Assembly: GCA_964433675.1 (NCBI GenBank)
Contig: CAYSSJ010000009.1
Coordinates: 45,907 to 109,906 of the forward strand
DNA length: 64,000 nucleotides
Direction of reading: 5' to 3'
Source of the DNA: CAYSSJ01 sp964433675
Lineage (GTDB): Bacteria; Cloacimonadota; Cloacimonadia; Cloacimonadales; TCS61
The stretch's first letter is position 1. Every line of letters starts with the position of its first letter. Of this stretch, positions 28,360 through 36,108 are shown one piece after another. Made by a program: the position numbers and the translations under genes. The notes beneath the pieces were generated by a model. It saw only the letters and a list, made by a program, of their open reading frames with translations, had not been told where the DNA came from and did no database searches.

Positions 28360-29802
28360 ATGAAAACTATAGAAACACAAGGGATGGATCTAACGCGCGG
28401 AAGTCTTTATAAGAACCTGCTAAGACTTTCGCTACCGATAATGTTATCAAATTTTATGATGACTTTCTATAATATTACCGATGCATTTTGGTTGGGCAAA
28501 CTCGGAGATAATGCGCGCGATGCCGTTTCGGTAGCAGGATTAGCCTTCCCGCTGATTTTCTTTCTATCATCTTTCGGGTTCGGGTTCGTCATCGCCGGTA
28601 CTGCTTTGATAGCTCAATACAAAGGTGCCGGGCAATATGACAAACTCAAACAGGTGGTAGGACAATTCATCATAATTATTCTTGTATTCATGGTAATATT
28701 CATCAGTGGTAGCCTAATCTTTCTAAACGATATACTCACTCTATTGCAAGTGCCTACGGAGATATTCACCATGGCAAAAGAATATATCTCAGTCATCCTG
28801 TTTGGCATTATTTTTATGTTCGTTTTTATGGCATACCAGAGTTTTTCACATGGTTTGGGTGATACAGTTTCTCCTATGAAGATCATGATAATTTCTGTGT
28901 TGGTAAATGTATTCATAGATCCTCTCTTCATTTTCGGCATACCTGGTTTTTTCCCCAGACTGGAGACTTTGGGAGCAGCTTATGCTACCCTGATTGCCAG
29001 GATAATCGGAGCAATAATGGCAGTGAGTTTTATGTTCAGGAAAAATCCGGATTTGATTCCAAAATTAGCAAATCTAAAGCCGGATTTCGTTACGATCAAA
29101 AAAATTCTCAATATTAGCATTCCGGCTTCACTTTCTCATTCTATGACCAGTTTCGGATTTCTCATTCTGCAGGGTTTCGTCAATAGTTTCGGAACGGTCG
29201 TAATCGCAATTTTCGCCATCGGCAATAGGATGACAAGTTTGTTTATGATGCCGGCAATGGGTATTAGCAATGCACTTGCTACCATTGTAGGACAAAATCT
29301 CGGGGCTGATAATACCGAAAGAGCCGAGAAAAGTGTATCCAAAGCAATGCTTTTAGTTCTTACGATCATGGGCATCGGCTGTACTATACTCTTTTTGTTC
29401 GGAGCCGAACTGACTCGCTTTTTTATCAATGATGCAGCTGTGATCGAGATCGGACAGCGGATGTTCAAAGTTACCTCGATCGCATCTTTCCTGTTCGGGA
29501 TAATTTTTGTATTCATGGGTGTTTTCAATGGTTCCGGTCATACAAAGCCGGCGATGGTTTTCAATATCTCCCGTCTTTGGCTCTTTAGAATACCATTGGT
29601 CTTTATCCTTTCCGGTAGGTTAATAAAAAATTATGATTTCACGTTTGATTTTGTGAACGATTTGCTAGTCTTCTTGGCTCAGCCGTTATCAGCTCACCCC
29701 TATGATGCCCTCTGGTGGTCGATGGTTATCAGTAACCTGCTGACCGGGATTTGGGCTTTCTTACTCTATAAACGGGGAAAATGGAAAATAGGAAGAATCT
29801 GA
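28360..29802 (+). CDS. MATE-family multidrug/sodium antiporter
   Basis: A 480-residue inner-membrane transporter with about twelve helices in two homologous halves. The N-terminal LLRLSLPIMLSNFMMTFYNITDAFWLG and the second-half ISIPASLSHSMTSFGFLILQGFV are characteristic of the MATE fold. MATE proteins export cationic drugs or metabolites using Na+ or H+ gradients. It follows the ABC-F gene by 71 bases and may share its transcript. There is only a weak ribosome-binding site before the ATG, so the start is less certain than the identity. Confidence 0.92.
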   Translation: MKTIETQGMDLTRGSLYKNLLRLSLPIMLSNFMMTFYNITDAFWLGKLGDNARDAVSVAGLAFPLIFFLSSFGFGFVIAGTALIAQYKGAGQYDKLKQVVGQFIIIILVFMVIFISGSLIFLNDILTLLQVPTEIFTMAKEYISVILFGIIFMFVFMAYQSFSHGLGDTVSPMKIMIISVLVNVFIDPLFIFGIPGFFPRLETLGAAYATLIARIIGAIMAVSFMFRKNPDLIPKLANLKPDFVTIKKILNISIPASLSHSMTSFGFLILQGFVNSFGTVVIAIFAIGNRMTSLFMMPAMGISNALATIVGQNLGADNTERAEKSVSKAMLLVLTIMGIGCTILFLFGAELTRFFINDAAVIEIGQRMFKVTSIASFLFGIIFVFMGVFNGSGHTKPAMVFNISRLWLFRIPLVFILSGRLIKNYDFTFDFVNDLLVFLAQPLSAHPYDALWWSMVISNLLTGIWAFLLYKRGKWKIGRI

Positions 29803-29827
29803 CTTTATTAGACGATATAAAAAAGTA

Positions 29828-29856
29828 TTGACAGTTCTCTCTTAAATATAAATTTA
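29828..29856 (+). promoter_or_regulatory. Candidate promoter of the C25-like gene
   Basis: TTGACA (29828-29833) is followed after 15 bases by TAAATTTA (29849-29856), one base from the Bacteroidota -7 consensus TAnnTTTG. Spacing matches that of the tRNA-Arg candidate. Transcription would start near 29863, giving a leader of about 100 bases. Confidence 0.4.
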
Positions 29857-29864
29857 TGAGTTAT

Positions 29865-29953
29865 GATCTCAGCATGGAAAGTAGATATGCATGGATTGGT
29901 AATAGAATGGCTTTCTAATGCTGAAGGAGAAACAGAAACTGAGAGCTGAGATC
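29865..29953 (+). other. 5' leader bounded by a nine-base inverted repeat
   Basis: GATCTCAGC (29865-29873) and GCTGAGATC (29945-29953) are perfect reverse complements enclosing 71 bases, just before the Shine-Dalgarno of the C25-like gene. The enclosed segment contains a 14-codon ORF (29874-29918) with no evident ribosome-binding site. The leader could fold into a closed domain controlling translation. No known RNA family was recognised. Confidence 0.4.
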
Positions 29954-29964
29954 GAGGAAAAAAC

Positions 29965-32418
29965 ATGGGGGTGCTTATTATGATTATGAACAAGTTTAAG
30001 TTTATTGTAATCCTGCTTTTATTATCTTTTTCTTTTGCCTATACAATACACAACTTTGATTATCCAAATACTCGGGCAGACTATGAATTGAAAGATTATT
30101 CGACGAGTGGTATATCTTTGCATTTTTTGATAGAAACACCACAGCTTAGCAAAGACAATCTCGATGGAGAAACCATACACAGTTTAATGACGCCAAATGA
30201 CTTTTTACCAGCTGAAGATGTGCCCGCTCTTCCTACCATCAGCCGCATTGTCGCACTACCGCAAGGTGCAAAAGCGGAGCTTAGAATCACCGATTACCAA
30301 ATCGAGACAATGGAAAACATATATCTGGAGTTTGAGCCAAAAGTTACTTCCGGTTCCAATAACAGCACATCGGCATACTCCCATAATGCTACCGGCTTTC
30401 CCCGAAACGGATTTTATCCGCAAAATCCCTTTACCCTGTCAGAACAAACCAGTATTCGAGGAATGGATATCGTAAAAATAAGCATAGCTCCCTATCAGTA
30501 CAATCCCGTTTCCAAAGAGCTTATTATCTACCGTGATCTAAAATTGGAAATAGATTTTGTAGGAGGTTCAAATCATTTTGGTGATGATCGTCTCAGAAGT
30601 AAATGGTTTGATCCGATAATATTCGATCTGGTTATCAATCCTCAGCAGATACCACCTCTTGATTATTCGGCAAATAATACTCGCCAGGATGGATATGAAT
30701 ACATTATCATTGTACCAGATGATCCTGATTTCATCAGCTGGGGAGATACTATTCGAATTTTCAGAATTATGCAAGGGATCAGAACAAAGGTAGTTACGAC
30801 CACAGAGATTGGCGGAAATGATCCCGATATGATAAAAGATTATATTTCGGATGCTTATGATAACTGGGATATACCCCCCGTTGCTGTTCTGCTTTTGGCG
30901 GATCACGGCTCCTCGGGAAACACTGTTACCAGTCAGATTAGAACCGACCATCCTTTTCATGCAACCGATGAATATGCTTCCGACCACTATTACAGTGATA
31001 TGAGCGATAATCATCTGCCGGATATAATCATCTCTCGTATCGCTGCTCGAGATGGTGATGAACTCGAAACAATGGTTAACAAATTCATCGATTATGAGAC
31101 AAATCCTCCTACAAATCCACACTATTACAACCATCCTATTAGCTCTATGAAATTTATTAATCAGGGACTTTCAACTTTACTACCGGAAACCATTAATGGC
31201 TTTTGGGAAAATGAGCTTGGTAAAGAGCCGGATAGGCAATATTCTGGTTTGCAACCTATGTTCATGAATTGGACAACTCAATATCCTGATCTTGTCGCAC
31301 TTTTCGGACCCGACGGACTTGGTTATATCCCAGAGACTCCCGATTTTTTAAACTATTTACCTTGGGATGCTAATGCAAGTACACTGAATAATGCTATAAA
31401 TAACGGTGCGTTTATGTACCTTTATCACAGCAATGGTGCAATTGATAAGTGGTTAGCTCCTCATTATGAGATCAGTGATCTTGATTATTTGATGAATGAA
31501 GACTTGATCTTCGTATTCTCTCTAAGTGACCTGACCGGAAAGTTCGATACCTACCAAGAATGCCTTGTCGAAGCTATGCACCGACATGAATATGGTGCAT
31601 TGGGAGTAATAGCTCCTTCAGATGTAATTTTTTCTTACGTGACCGAAGTGTACACCTGGGGCATATTTAATAATCTATGGGCTCAATTTTTACCTGAACA
31701 TCCTACCACACCTCCTTCAAGAAATGTATTGCCCGCTTTTGGAAATGCAGGTGGAAAATATTTTTTGTATCAATTTGATTTAACACTAAATCCACAACAC
31801 AAACAAATTACTTATTATCTATTCCACCACTTCGGTGATGCCTTCTCTACCGTTTATACCGAAATGCCACAAACACTCACTGTAGAACACGATTCGGTAA
31901 TCATTGCCGGTGAAAATACTTTCAACTTGCAGGCTAATGAAGGTGCATTGATCTCTCTCTCTGTAGATGGAGAAATTATTGCTACGACTTTAGCTACCGG
32001 AAATTATCAGGACGTATCAATCGAACCGCAAGAGGAAGGTACTACTGTAGATTTGGTGGTCACAAAGCAAAATTACTACCGCTATCATCAACCCATTCAA
32101 GTACACCCACCTATCGATGCTGAGGATGATCCTGTCCTGCAGAACTATCTGAGTACAAACTATCCCAACCCATTTAACCCTTCTACGACTATATCCTACA
32201 GTTTGGCAGAGAATATCAACAATCCGAAAATCGAGATTTATAATCTCAAAGGACAGCTTGTAAGAGAGCTTGAGCTACCGGAAGAGCAGGGTATTAAATC
32301 CATCACCTGGGACGGTAAAAATATGCAAGGCAGACCGGTCGCCAGCGGCGTGTATCTCTATAGACTGGTAAACGACAGCAGAGCGGTAGCAAGCCGGAAA
32401 ATGTTGCTACTCAAGTAA
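29965..32418 (+). CDS. Gingipain-like (peptidase family C25) surface protein lacking the catalytic Cys
   Basis: An 817-residue exported protein. A signal peptide covers about residues 1-26, a gingipain propeptide-like region extends to about 235, and the C25 domain spans ~243-625. Matching family features are YIIIVPDDPDF, VLLLADHG, DHYYSDMSDNHLPDIIISRI (calcium/substrate region) and the His motif YLYHSNG at H488. Where active members have Cys in a C-x2-G-x-F motif, this one reads LSDLTGKF, so D522 (31528-31530) replaces the nucleophile. A beta domain and a sorting domain (NYPNPFNPSTTISYSL, GVYLYRL, KMLLLK) end the protein. It is predicted to be exported by a type IX-like route, probably non-proteolytic: a binding, scaffold or processing-partner role is inferred. 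In-frame ATGs at codons 6 and 8 are alternatives. Confidence 0.8.
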   Translation: MGVLIMIMNKFKFIVILLLLSFSFAYTIHNFDYPNTRADYELKDYSTSGISLHFLIETPQLSKDNLDGETIHSLMTPNDFLPAEDVPALPTISRIVALPQGAKAELRITDYQIETMENIYLEFEPKVTSGSNNSTSAYSHNATGFPRNGFYPQNPFTLSEQTSIRGMDIVKISIAPYQYNPVSKELIIYRDLKLEIDFVGGSNHFGDDRLRSKWFDPIIFDLVINPQQIPPLDYSANNTRQDGYEYIIIVPDDPDFISWGDTIRIFRIMQGIRTKVVTTTEIGGNDPDMIKDYISDAYDNWDIPPVAVLLLADHGSSGNTVTSQIRTDHPFHATDEYASDHYYSDMSDNHLPDIIISRIAARDGDELETMVNKFIDYETNPPTNPHYYNHPISSMKFINQGLSTLLPETINGFWENELGKEPDRQYSGLQPMFMNWTTQYPDLVALFGPDGLGYIPETPDFLNYLPWDANASTLNNAINNGAFMYLYHSNGAIDKWLAPHYEISDLDYLMNEDLIFVFSLSDLTGKFDTYQECLVEAMHRHEYGALGVIAPSDVIFSYVTEVYTWGIFNNLWAQFLPEHPTTPPSRNVLPAFGNAGGKYFLYQFDLTLNPQHKQITYYLFHHFGDAFSTVYTEMPQTLTVEHDSVIIAGENTFNLQANEGALISLSVDGEIIATTLATGNYQDVSIEPQEEGTTVDLVVTKQNYYRYHQPIQVHPPIDAEDDPVLQNYLSTNYPNPFNPSTTISYSLAENINNPKIEIYNLKGQLVRELELPEEQGIKSITWDGKNMQGRPVASGVYLYRLVNDSRAVASRKMLLLK

Positions 32419-32440
32419 GATGGTGGAAGAAAGTAGGGCA
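32411..32440 (+). repeat. 30-base direct repeat spanning a stop codon, copy 1
   Basis: The sequence from TCAAGTAAG through GTAGGGCA covers the last codons and stop of the C25-like gene and is identical to 34849-34878 at the end of the GLUG gene. Each copy is followed by a small hairpin, here GGCAAATTGCC. Confidence 0.9.
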
Positions 32441-32515
32441 AGATGGCAAATTGCCTGCGAAGGACAAGGAAGATGTTTAGGGTTGAGAGTTTAGAAGTTT
32501 AGAGGTCAGAATACG

Positions 32516-32651
32516 GAAGACAGGAGACAGAGTAATTCTATTGTGAATGAATAATGGATAATGTATAATGGTTAATGCAGTTTAGGGTTTAGAGTTCTGA
32601 AGTTTGTCACACTGAGTAGCTTCGGCGTAAGCCGGAGCGTATAGAAGTGTG
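32516..32651 (+). repeat. 136-base direct repeat, copy 1
   Basis: It matches 35174-35309 at 134 of 136 positions. It includes an AT-rich AATGGATAATG-like section and a foldable end: CACAC, then CTTCGGC/GCCGGAG hairpin arms, then GTGTG. Weaker similarity continues on both sides. The end resembles the CACTGAG...GAAGTGTG dispersed repeats seen in many FCB genomes. Confidence 0.92.
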
Positions 32652-32960
32652 TCTTGGTGTAAGAGAACCAAGATGATGTTCAATCGTTCAATCGTTTTGG
32701 TCATTTGGTCATTGTAGTTTGGGATTTATTTGGTGCTTGGGATTTGGAATTTATATGATATTTTGTGCTTTCTCTCCAAACCAATCCTCCTATCCACCTA
32801 ACCTCCCATCTTCCCTCTACTCTCTATCCTCTATCTTCTTCGCATGTAAACTCATAACTCATAACTGCTTCACTATTGTATCCCTTCGTCCTTGATCCTT
32901 AATCCTTGCCTTGTCCTCCAAAGCCTCCCGAAGCATTTGTGAAGGAAGGCGAAGGAGGGT

Positions 32961-33002
32961 CACTCGTCACTTGTTACTCGTCACTCGTCACTCGTCACTT
33001 TT
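32961..33002 (+). repeat. Heptamer tandem array
   Basis: Six consecutive seven-base units lie here: CACTCGT, CACTTGT, TACTCGT, CACTCGT, CACTCGT and CACTTTT. There is no spacer structure and no coding frame. It is probably slippage-generated. Confidence 0.85.
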
Positions 33003-33241
33003 CACCTGATATCTTCTTGCTTATTTCACTGGAGAATATCACCTGCTCCCACCTACCTTGCTGAACTCATTATGGCAAGCGTGGATTTTTTTTTAAATTT
33101 CACTATACTCGTTTTTTTCTTGACTCATATTTGAAAAATTGTTTTTTTGGGATTGCATTATAAATGAAAAAGTTATGAGTTGTTAATATCGAAACGAAGA
33201 AAATGAGGTGTAGGGCAGTTTTAGGATCATAAGGAGGTAAG

Positions 33242-33352
33242 ATGATCCTGAGGTTTGGTTACATTTTTTTTGTGTTGGATAAAGATTCGCTATCCTTCTT
33301 CATGAGTCATCGCCCATCTTCATATAAAGAAGTAATATTGTGGTCAAGATAA
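33242..33352 (+). CDS. Possible 36-residue small protein or leader peptide
   Basis: An ATG five bases after a perfect AAGGAGG opens a 36-codon frame ending in TAA, 22 bases before the GLUG gene start. The predicted peptide starts MILRFGYIFFVLDK and ends ILWSR, with a short hydrophobic N-terminal half. The ribosome-binding site sits between AGGATCA and TGATCCT, a seven-base inverted repeat that could hide it. It could be a leader controlling the surface-protein gene or chance. No homology is recognised. Confidence 0.3.
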   Translation: MILRFGYIFFVLDKDSLSFFMSHRPSSYKEVILWSR

Positions 33353-33374
33353 CAAGAAAAGAAAGGAGAAAAAG

Positions 33375-34856
33375 ATGCTTAAAAATTGTATGATTGTTTC
33401 ATTGTTGATTATTTATGTAACCCTTATCGCTCAAACAGCGGTTCCTCCTTCAGATGGGAACGGAACAGAAAATGATCCTTATCAAATCGAAACTCTGGAA
33501 AATCTATTTTGGATAAGTGAAAATGAAAATGAATGGGATAAGTATTATGTTCAAACTGAAAACATCAATGCATCAGATACTGAAAACTGGTTTGAAGGTC
33601 AAGGCTGGAGTCCTATCGGTAATAGTCAGGAACATTTTTCTGGTAACTATGACGGGCAAGGATATGTGATTTATGAATTACATATAAACCGACCGGAGTC
33701 TTCATTAATTGGTTTGTTTGGCCGGCTGCATAATGGAACTATTCGGAATTTAGGTTTAGAAGAAGCTAATATCTTAGGTAATCTATCGGTAGGGGCGCTT
33801 GCCGGTATTTTAAGTTCAAATTCTACCATACTTAATTGTTATTCTACTGGTATTGTTAATGGTATTGGTGGTGAAGGGATTGGAGTTACAGGAGATACAG
33901 GTGGATTAGTTGGATTTATGAGTTGGAATTCCCGGATAGAATATAGTTATAGTTCCTGCACGGTAATTGGGGTTAATTCCGTAGGTGGATTATTAGGTCG
34001 AAGCCAACACCATATTAGTGAAATCATAAATAGCTATAGTATCGGTAATGTTATTGGTAAAGATTTTGTTGGTGGACTTGTAGGAATCAATGGAAATTCA
34101 ATAATAACAGAAAGTTTTAGCTCTGGCAATATTGAAGGTGAAAACAACATTGGCGGCTTGGTTGGTTATAATGTACTTGTTGGTAAAATTTCAGATACAT
34201 ATGCTACTGGTAATGTAAACGGAATAGAAAATGTCGGTGGTCTCGTCGGATGGAACGGTACCGATTCTTCGATTATGAATAGTTACAGTATAGGTAGTGT
34301 TATTGGTGATGACTTTGTGGGCGGGTTAATCGGTAAAGAATCCAATTCTGAAACTGAATATAGTTATTGGGATATCGATACCAGCGGACAGACAAACTCG
34401 GCAGCAGGAGAGGGAAGAAATACAGAAGAGATGACCTATCCTTATACAGATAACACATATGTAGGTTGGGATTTCGACAATATTTGGGCAGCTGATGAAG
34501 ATTATACTATCAACAATGGTTATCCTTATCTTCAAGATCAACCTCTCGTTTCTGCAGAAGATGATATGGTAATGAAGATAAATCAGACCAGGATATCCAA
34601 CTATCCCAACCCGTTCAACCCGGATACCACTATCCGTCTGGAGCTTGCAGAAGCGGGCAGGATAGAGCTTTCTATCTACAATATCAAAGGACAGAAAGTA
34701 CGCAATCTTTTGGACGCTCATACCGAGCCGGGTATCTTTACCTGCAACTGGAACGGCAGAGATGACAACGGCAGACCGGTCGCTAGCGGACAGTATTTCA
34801 TCAAACTGAAACAGAATGATGAGGTGACGGTAGAGAAGATGATGATGGTCAAGTAA
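33375..34856 (+). CDS. GLUG-motif repeat surface protein with C-terminal sorting domain
   Basis: A 493-residue exported protein. The signal peptide is residues 1-20 (ending TLIAQ). Residues ~100-335 contain at least five degenerate repeats of the GLUG type: VGGLVG, followed by I-x-N/E-SYS and GNV/GxI, for example near IINSYSIGNVIGKDFVGGLV. This predicts a beta-helix or similar elongated fold, common in adhesins. The tail is a sorting domain with NYPNPFNPDTTIRLEL, GQKVRNLL and KMMMVK. The gene stands between copies of a 136-base and a 30-base direct repeat. Its base usage is more AT/G-rich than its neighbours. Function is probably adhesion or surface coating, by family analogy only. Confidence 0.8.
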   Translation: MLKNCMIVSLLIIYVTLIAQTAVPPSDGNGTENDPYQIETLENLFWISENENEWDKYYVQTENINASDTENWFEGQGWSPIGNSQEHFSGNYDGQGYVIYELHINRPESSLIGLFGRLHNGTIRNLGLEEANILGNLSVGALAGILSSNSTILNCYSTGIVNGIGGEGIGVTGDTGGLVGFMSWNSRIEYSYSSCTVIGVNSVGGLLGRSQHHISEIINSYSIGNVIGKDFVGGLVGINGNSIITESFSSGNIEGENNIGGLVGYNVLVGKISDTYATGNVNGIENVGGLVGWNGTDSSIMNSYSIGSVIGDDFVGGLIGKESNSETEYSYWDIDTSGQTNSAAGEGRNTEEMTYPYTDNTYVGWDFDNIWAADEDYTINNGYPYLQDQPLVSAEDDMVMKINQTRISNYPNPFNPDTTIRLELAEAGRIELSIYNIKGQKVRNLLDAHTEPGIFTCNWNGRDDNGRPVASGQYFIKLKQNDEVTVEKMMMVK

Positions 34857-34878
34857 GATGGTGGAAGAAAGTAGGGCA
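34849..34878 (+). repeat. 30-base direct repeat spanning a stop codon, copy 2
   Basis: Identical to 32411-32440. It covers the last residues and TAA of the GLUG gene and is followed by the related hairpin GGCAGCTTGCC. Confidence 0.9.
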
Positions 34879-35028
34879 ATTTGGCAGCTTGCCTTACGGA
34901 TCGGTGAAGAAGGTCGTAGTTGTGTGTAGTGAGTGATGAGTTTTGAGAAGAGCAGAAAGAAGGAATTGGTAGGAATTTATAGGTATTTGTTCGCTGCGCT
35001 CACGGTATTTTTGGCAAAGAGCATGGAG

Positions 35029-35152
35029 CGTAGGACAAGATATCATCTTGTCTTCGAAAAAATACAAAGAAATTAATTGAGGAATTTATTCGCTGGTACT
35101 CATGGACTTTTATTGGAAGAGAAGCAATATGCAGTTTAGAGTTTAGGGTTCA
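35029..35152 (+). repeat. Dispersed repeat element, copy 1
   Basis: It begins CGTAGGACAAGATATCATCT and contains a perfect eight-base hairpin GACAAGAT/ATCTTGTC (35034-35052). A closely similar copy (roughly 85 percent by eye) lies inverted at 63881-64000. The element ends in GTTTAGAGTTTAGGGTT-like text that also occurs near the other repeats. Confidence 0.85.
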
Positions 35153-35173
35153 GAGGTCAGAAGACGGAATACA

Positions 35174-35309
35174 GAAGACAGGAGACAGAGTAATTCTATT
35201 GTGAATGAATAATGGATAATGTATAATGGTTAATGCAGTTTAGGGTTTAGAGTTCTGAAGTTTGTCACACTGAGTAGCTTCGGCGTATGCCGGAGCGTAT
35301 CGAAGTGTG
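35174..35309 (+). repeat. 136-base direct repeat, copy 2
   Basis: The partner of 32516-32651, differing at two positions. Together the copies bracket the GLUG gene with a 2,658-base period. Confidence 0.92.
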
Positions 35310-35622
35310 AGTTGGTGCAAGAGTAGCAAGATGATGTTGATTGGTTGATTAATTGATTGGTTGATTGGTTAATTTGTTGATTAGTGCCCTAAACAAATAG
35401 CCTCGTCCTTCAGGGCTAGGGCGAATTTTTAATACCAAATTCTTCTACGCCGTTCACGGCGTTGATAAGGTAAAGTCGGGAGATTAGGATGCTAATGCAA
35501 GAAGATGTTGAATTGTTGAATCGTTACTCTTCGACTATGCTCAAGGCGAGATTTGTTTAATCCATAAATTCATAGGATTTCGTAAGCTCAATCCTATGCT
35601 AACATATTTTTCTGCGTAATCT

Positions 35623-36108
35623 TTAGATTCTTGCTCTTTTATAAACTACAAAATCAAACTGCGGATAGTTTTGTTTTTGTAGAATTTGCCAGTCATTCCA
35701 ATCAAATTTCGGAAAGAACTTATCTCCCGAATATTCTCCTTTAATATGGGACAAAAACATATATTCGACCTCATCGATAGTCTGCTCATAGATAGATGCT
35801 CCACCGATGATGAAAAGAGGTCTGTTTTGCTTATTAGCTATCTGAAAGGCTTCGCGGATGTTTTTTGCAACCAGAATACCGGAGTGGGATAGTTTTGACC
35901 TACTCACTACGATATTGACTCTACCCGGAAGTGGTGCGCTCAATGAATCGAATGTTGCTCTACCCATCAGGACGGTATTCCCCCAAGTAATTTGTTTGAA
36001 TAGTTTTAGCTCTTCAGGGATATGCCAGGGCATTCTATTTCTTTCTCCGATAACAAAATTTTCACTAACTGCCGCTATTATGATTTTTGAATTGTTCTCC
36101 AAATTCAT
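35623..36108 (-). CDS. folA: Dihydrofolate reductase
   Basis: NADPH-dependent reduction of dihydrofolate to tetrahydrofolate. The 161-residue length is typical. Motifs are IIAAVSENFVIGERNRMPWH at residues 9-28, then EELKLFKQITWGNTVLMGRAT, FDSL, VVSR and the nucleotide loop FIIGGASIYEQT near 107. The start lies inside the end of thyX (44-base overlap) after GGGGAAAG. Pairing DHFR with a flavin-dependent thymidylate synthase is notable, because ThyX does not produce dihydrofolate. The gene ends the nine-gene minus-strand operon. Confidence 0.95.
   Translation of the reverse strand: MNLENNSKIIIAAVSENFVIGERNRMPWHIPEELKLFKQITWGNTVLMGRATFDSLSAPLPGRVNIVVSRSKLSHSGILVAKNIREAFQIANKQNRPLFIIGGASIYEQTIDEVEYMFLSHIKGEYSGDKFFPKFDWNDWQILQKQNYPQFDFVVYKRARI

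Larger units (their letters stand above)
32419..33374. other. Gene-poor repeat-rich spacer between two surface-protein genes
   Basis: This 956-base stretch has no convincing long gene. It holds the 30-base stop-spanning repeat, a 136-base direct repeat (32516-32651), stretches of degenerate near-tandem text (GTTTAGGGTT-like, CTCATAACTCATAACT, GGTCATTTGGTCATT), the heptamer array at 32961-33002, a candidate promoter (TTGACT at 33120 with TTTTTTTG at 33142-33149) and a small ORF with a strong ribosome-binding site at 33242. No transposase remnant was seen. Confidence 0.7.
34857..35622. other. Repeat-rich intergenic region downstream of the GLUG gene
   Basis: This 766-base stretch contains no convincing gene. 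It holds the inverted-repeat element at 35029-35152 and the second 136-base repeat copy. A perfect hairpin ACGCCGT/ACGGCGT (35447-35462) and low-complexity TTGATTGGTTGATT text (about 35339-35385) also lie here. It separates plus-strand surface genes from the minus-strand operon ending in folA and could act as a transcriptional boundary. Confidence 0.7.

Noticed and set aside
32961..33002. Heptamer repeats as a CRISPR remnant
   Set aside because: Units are seven bases, directly adjacent, with no spacers and no cas genes nearby.
32419..35622. Insertion sequence or integrated element around the GLUG gene
   Set aside because: There is no transposase or integrase frame, no clear terminal inverted repeats and no target duplication. 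Direct repeats with a recombination origin fit better.
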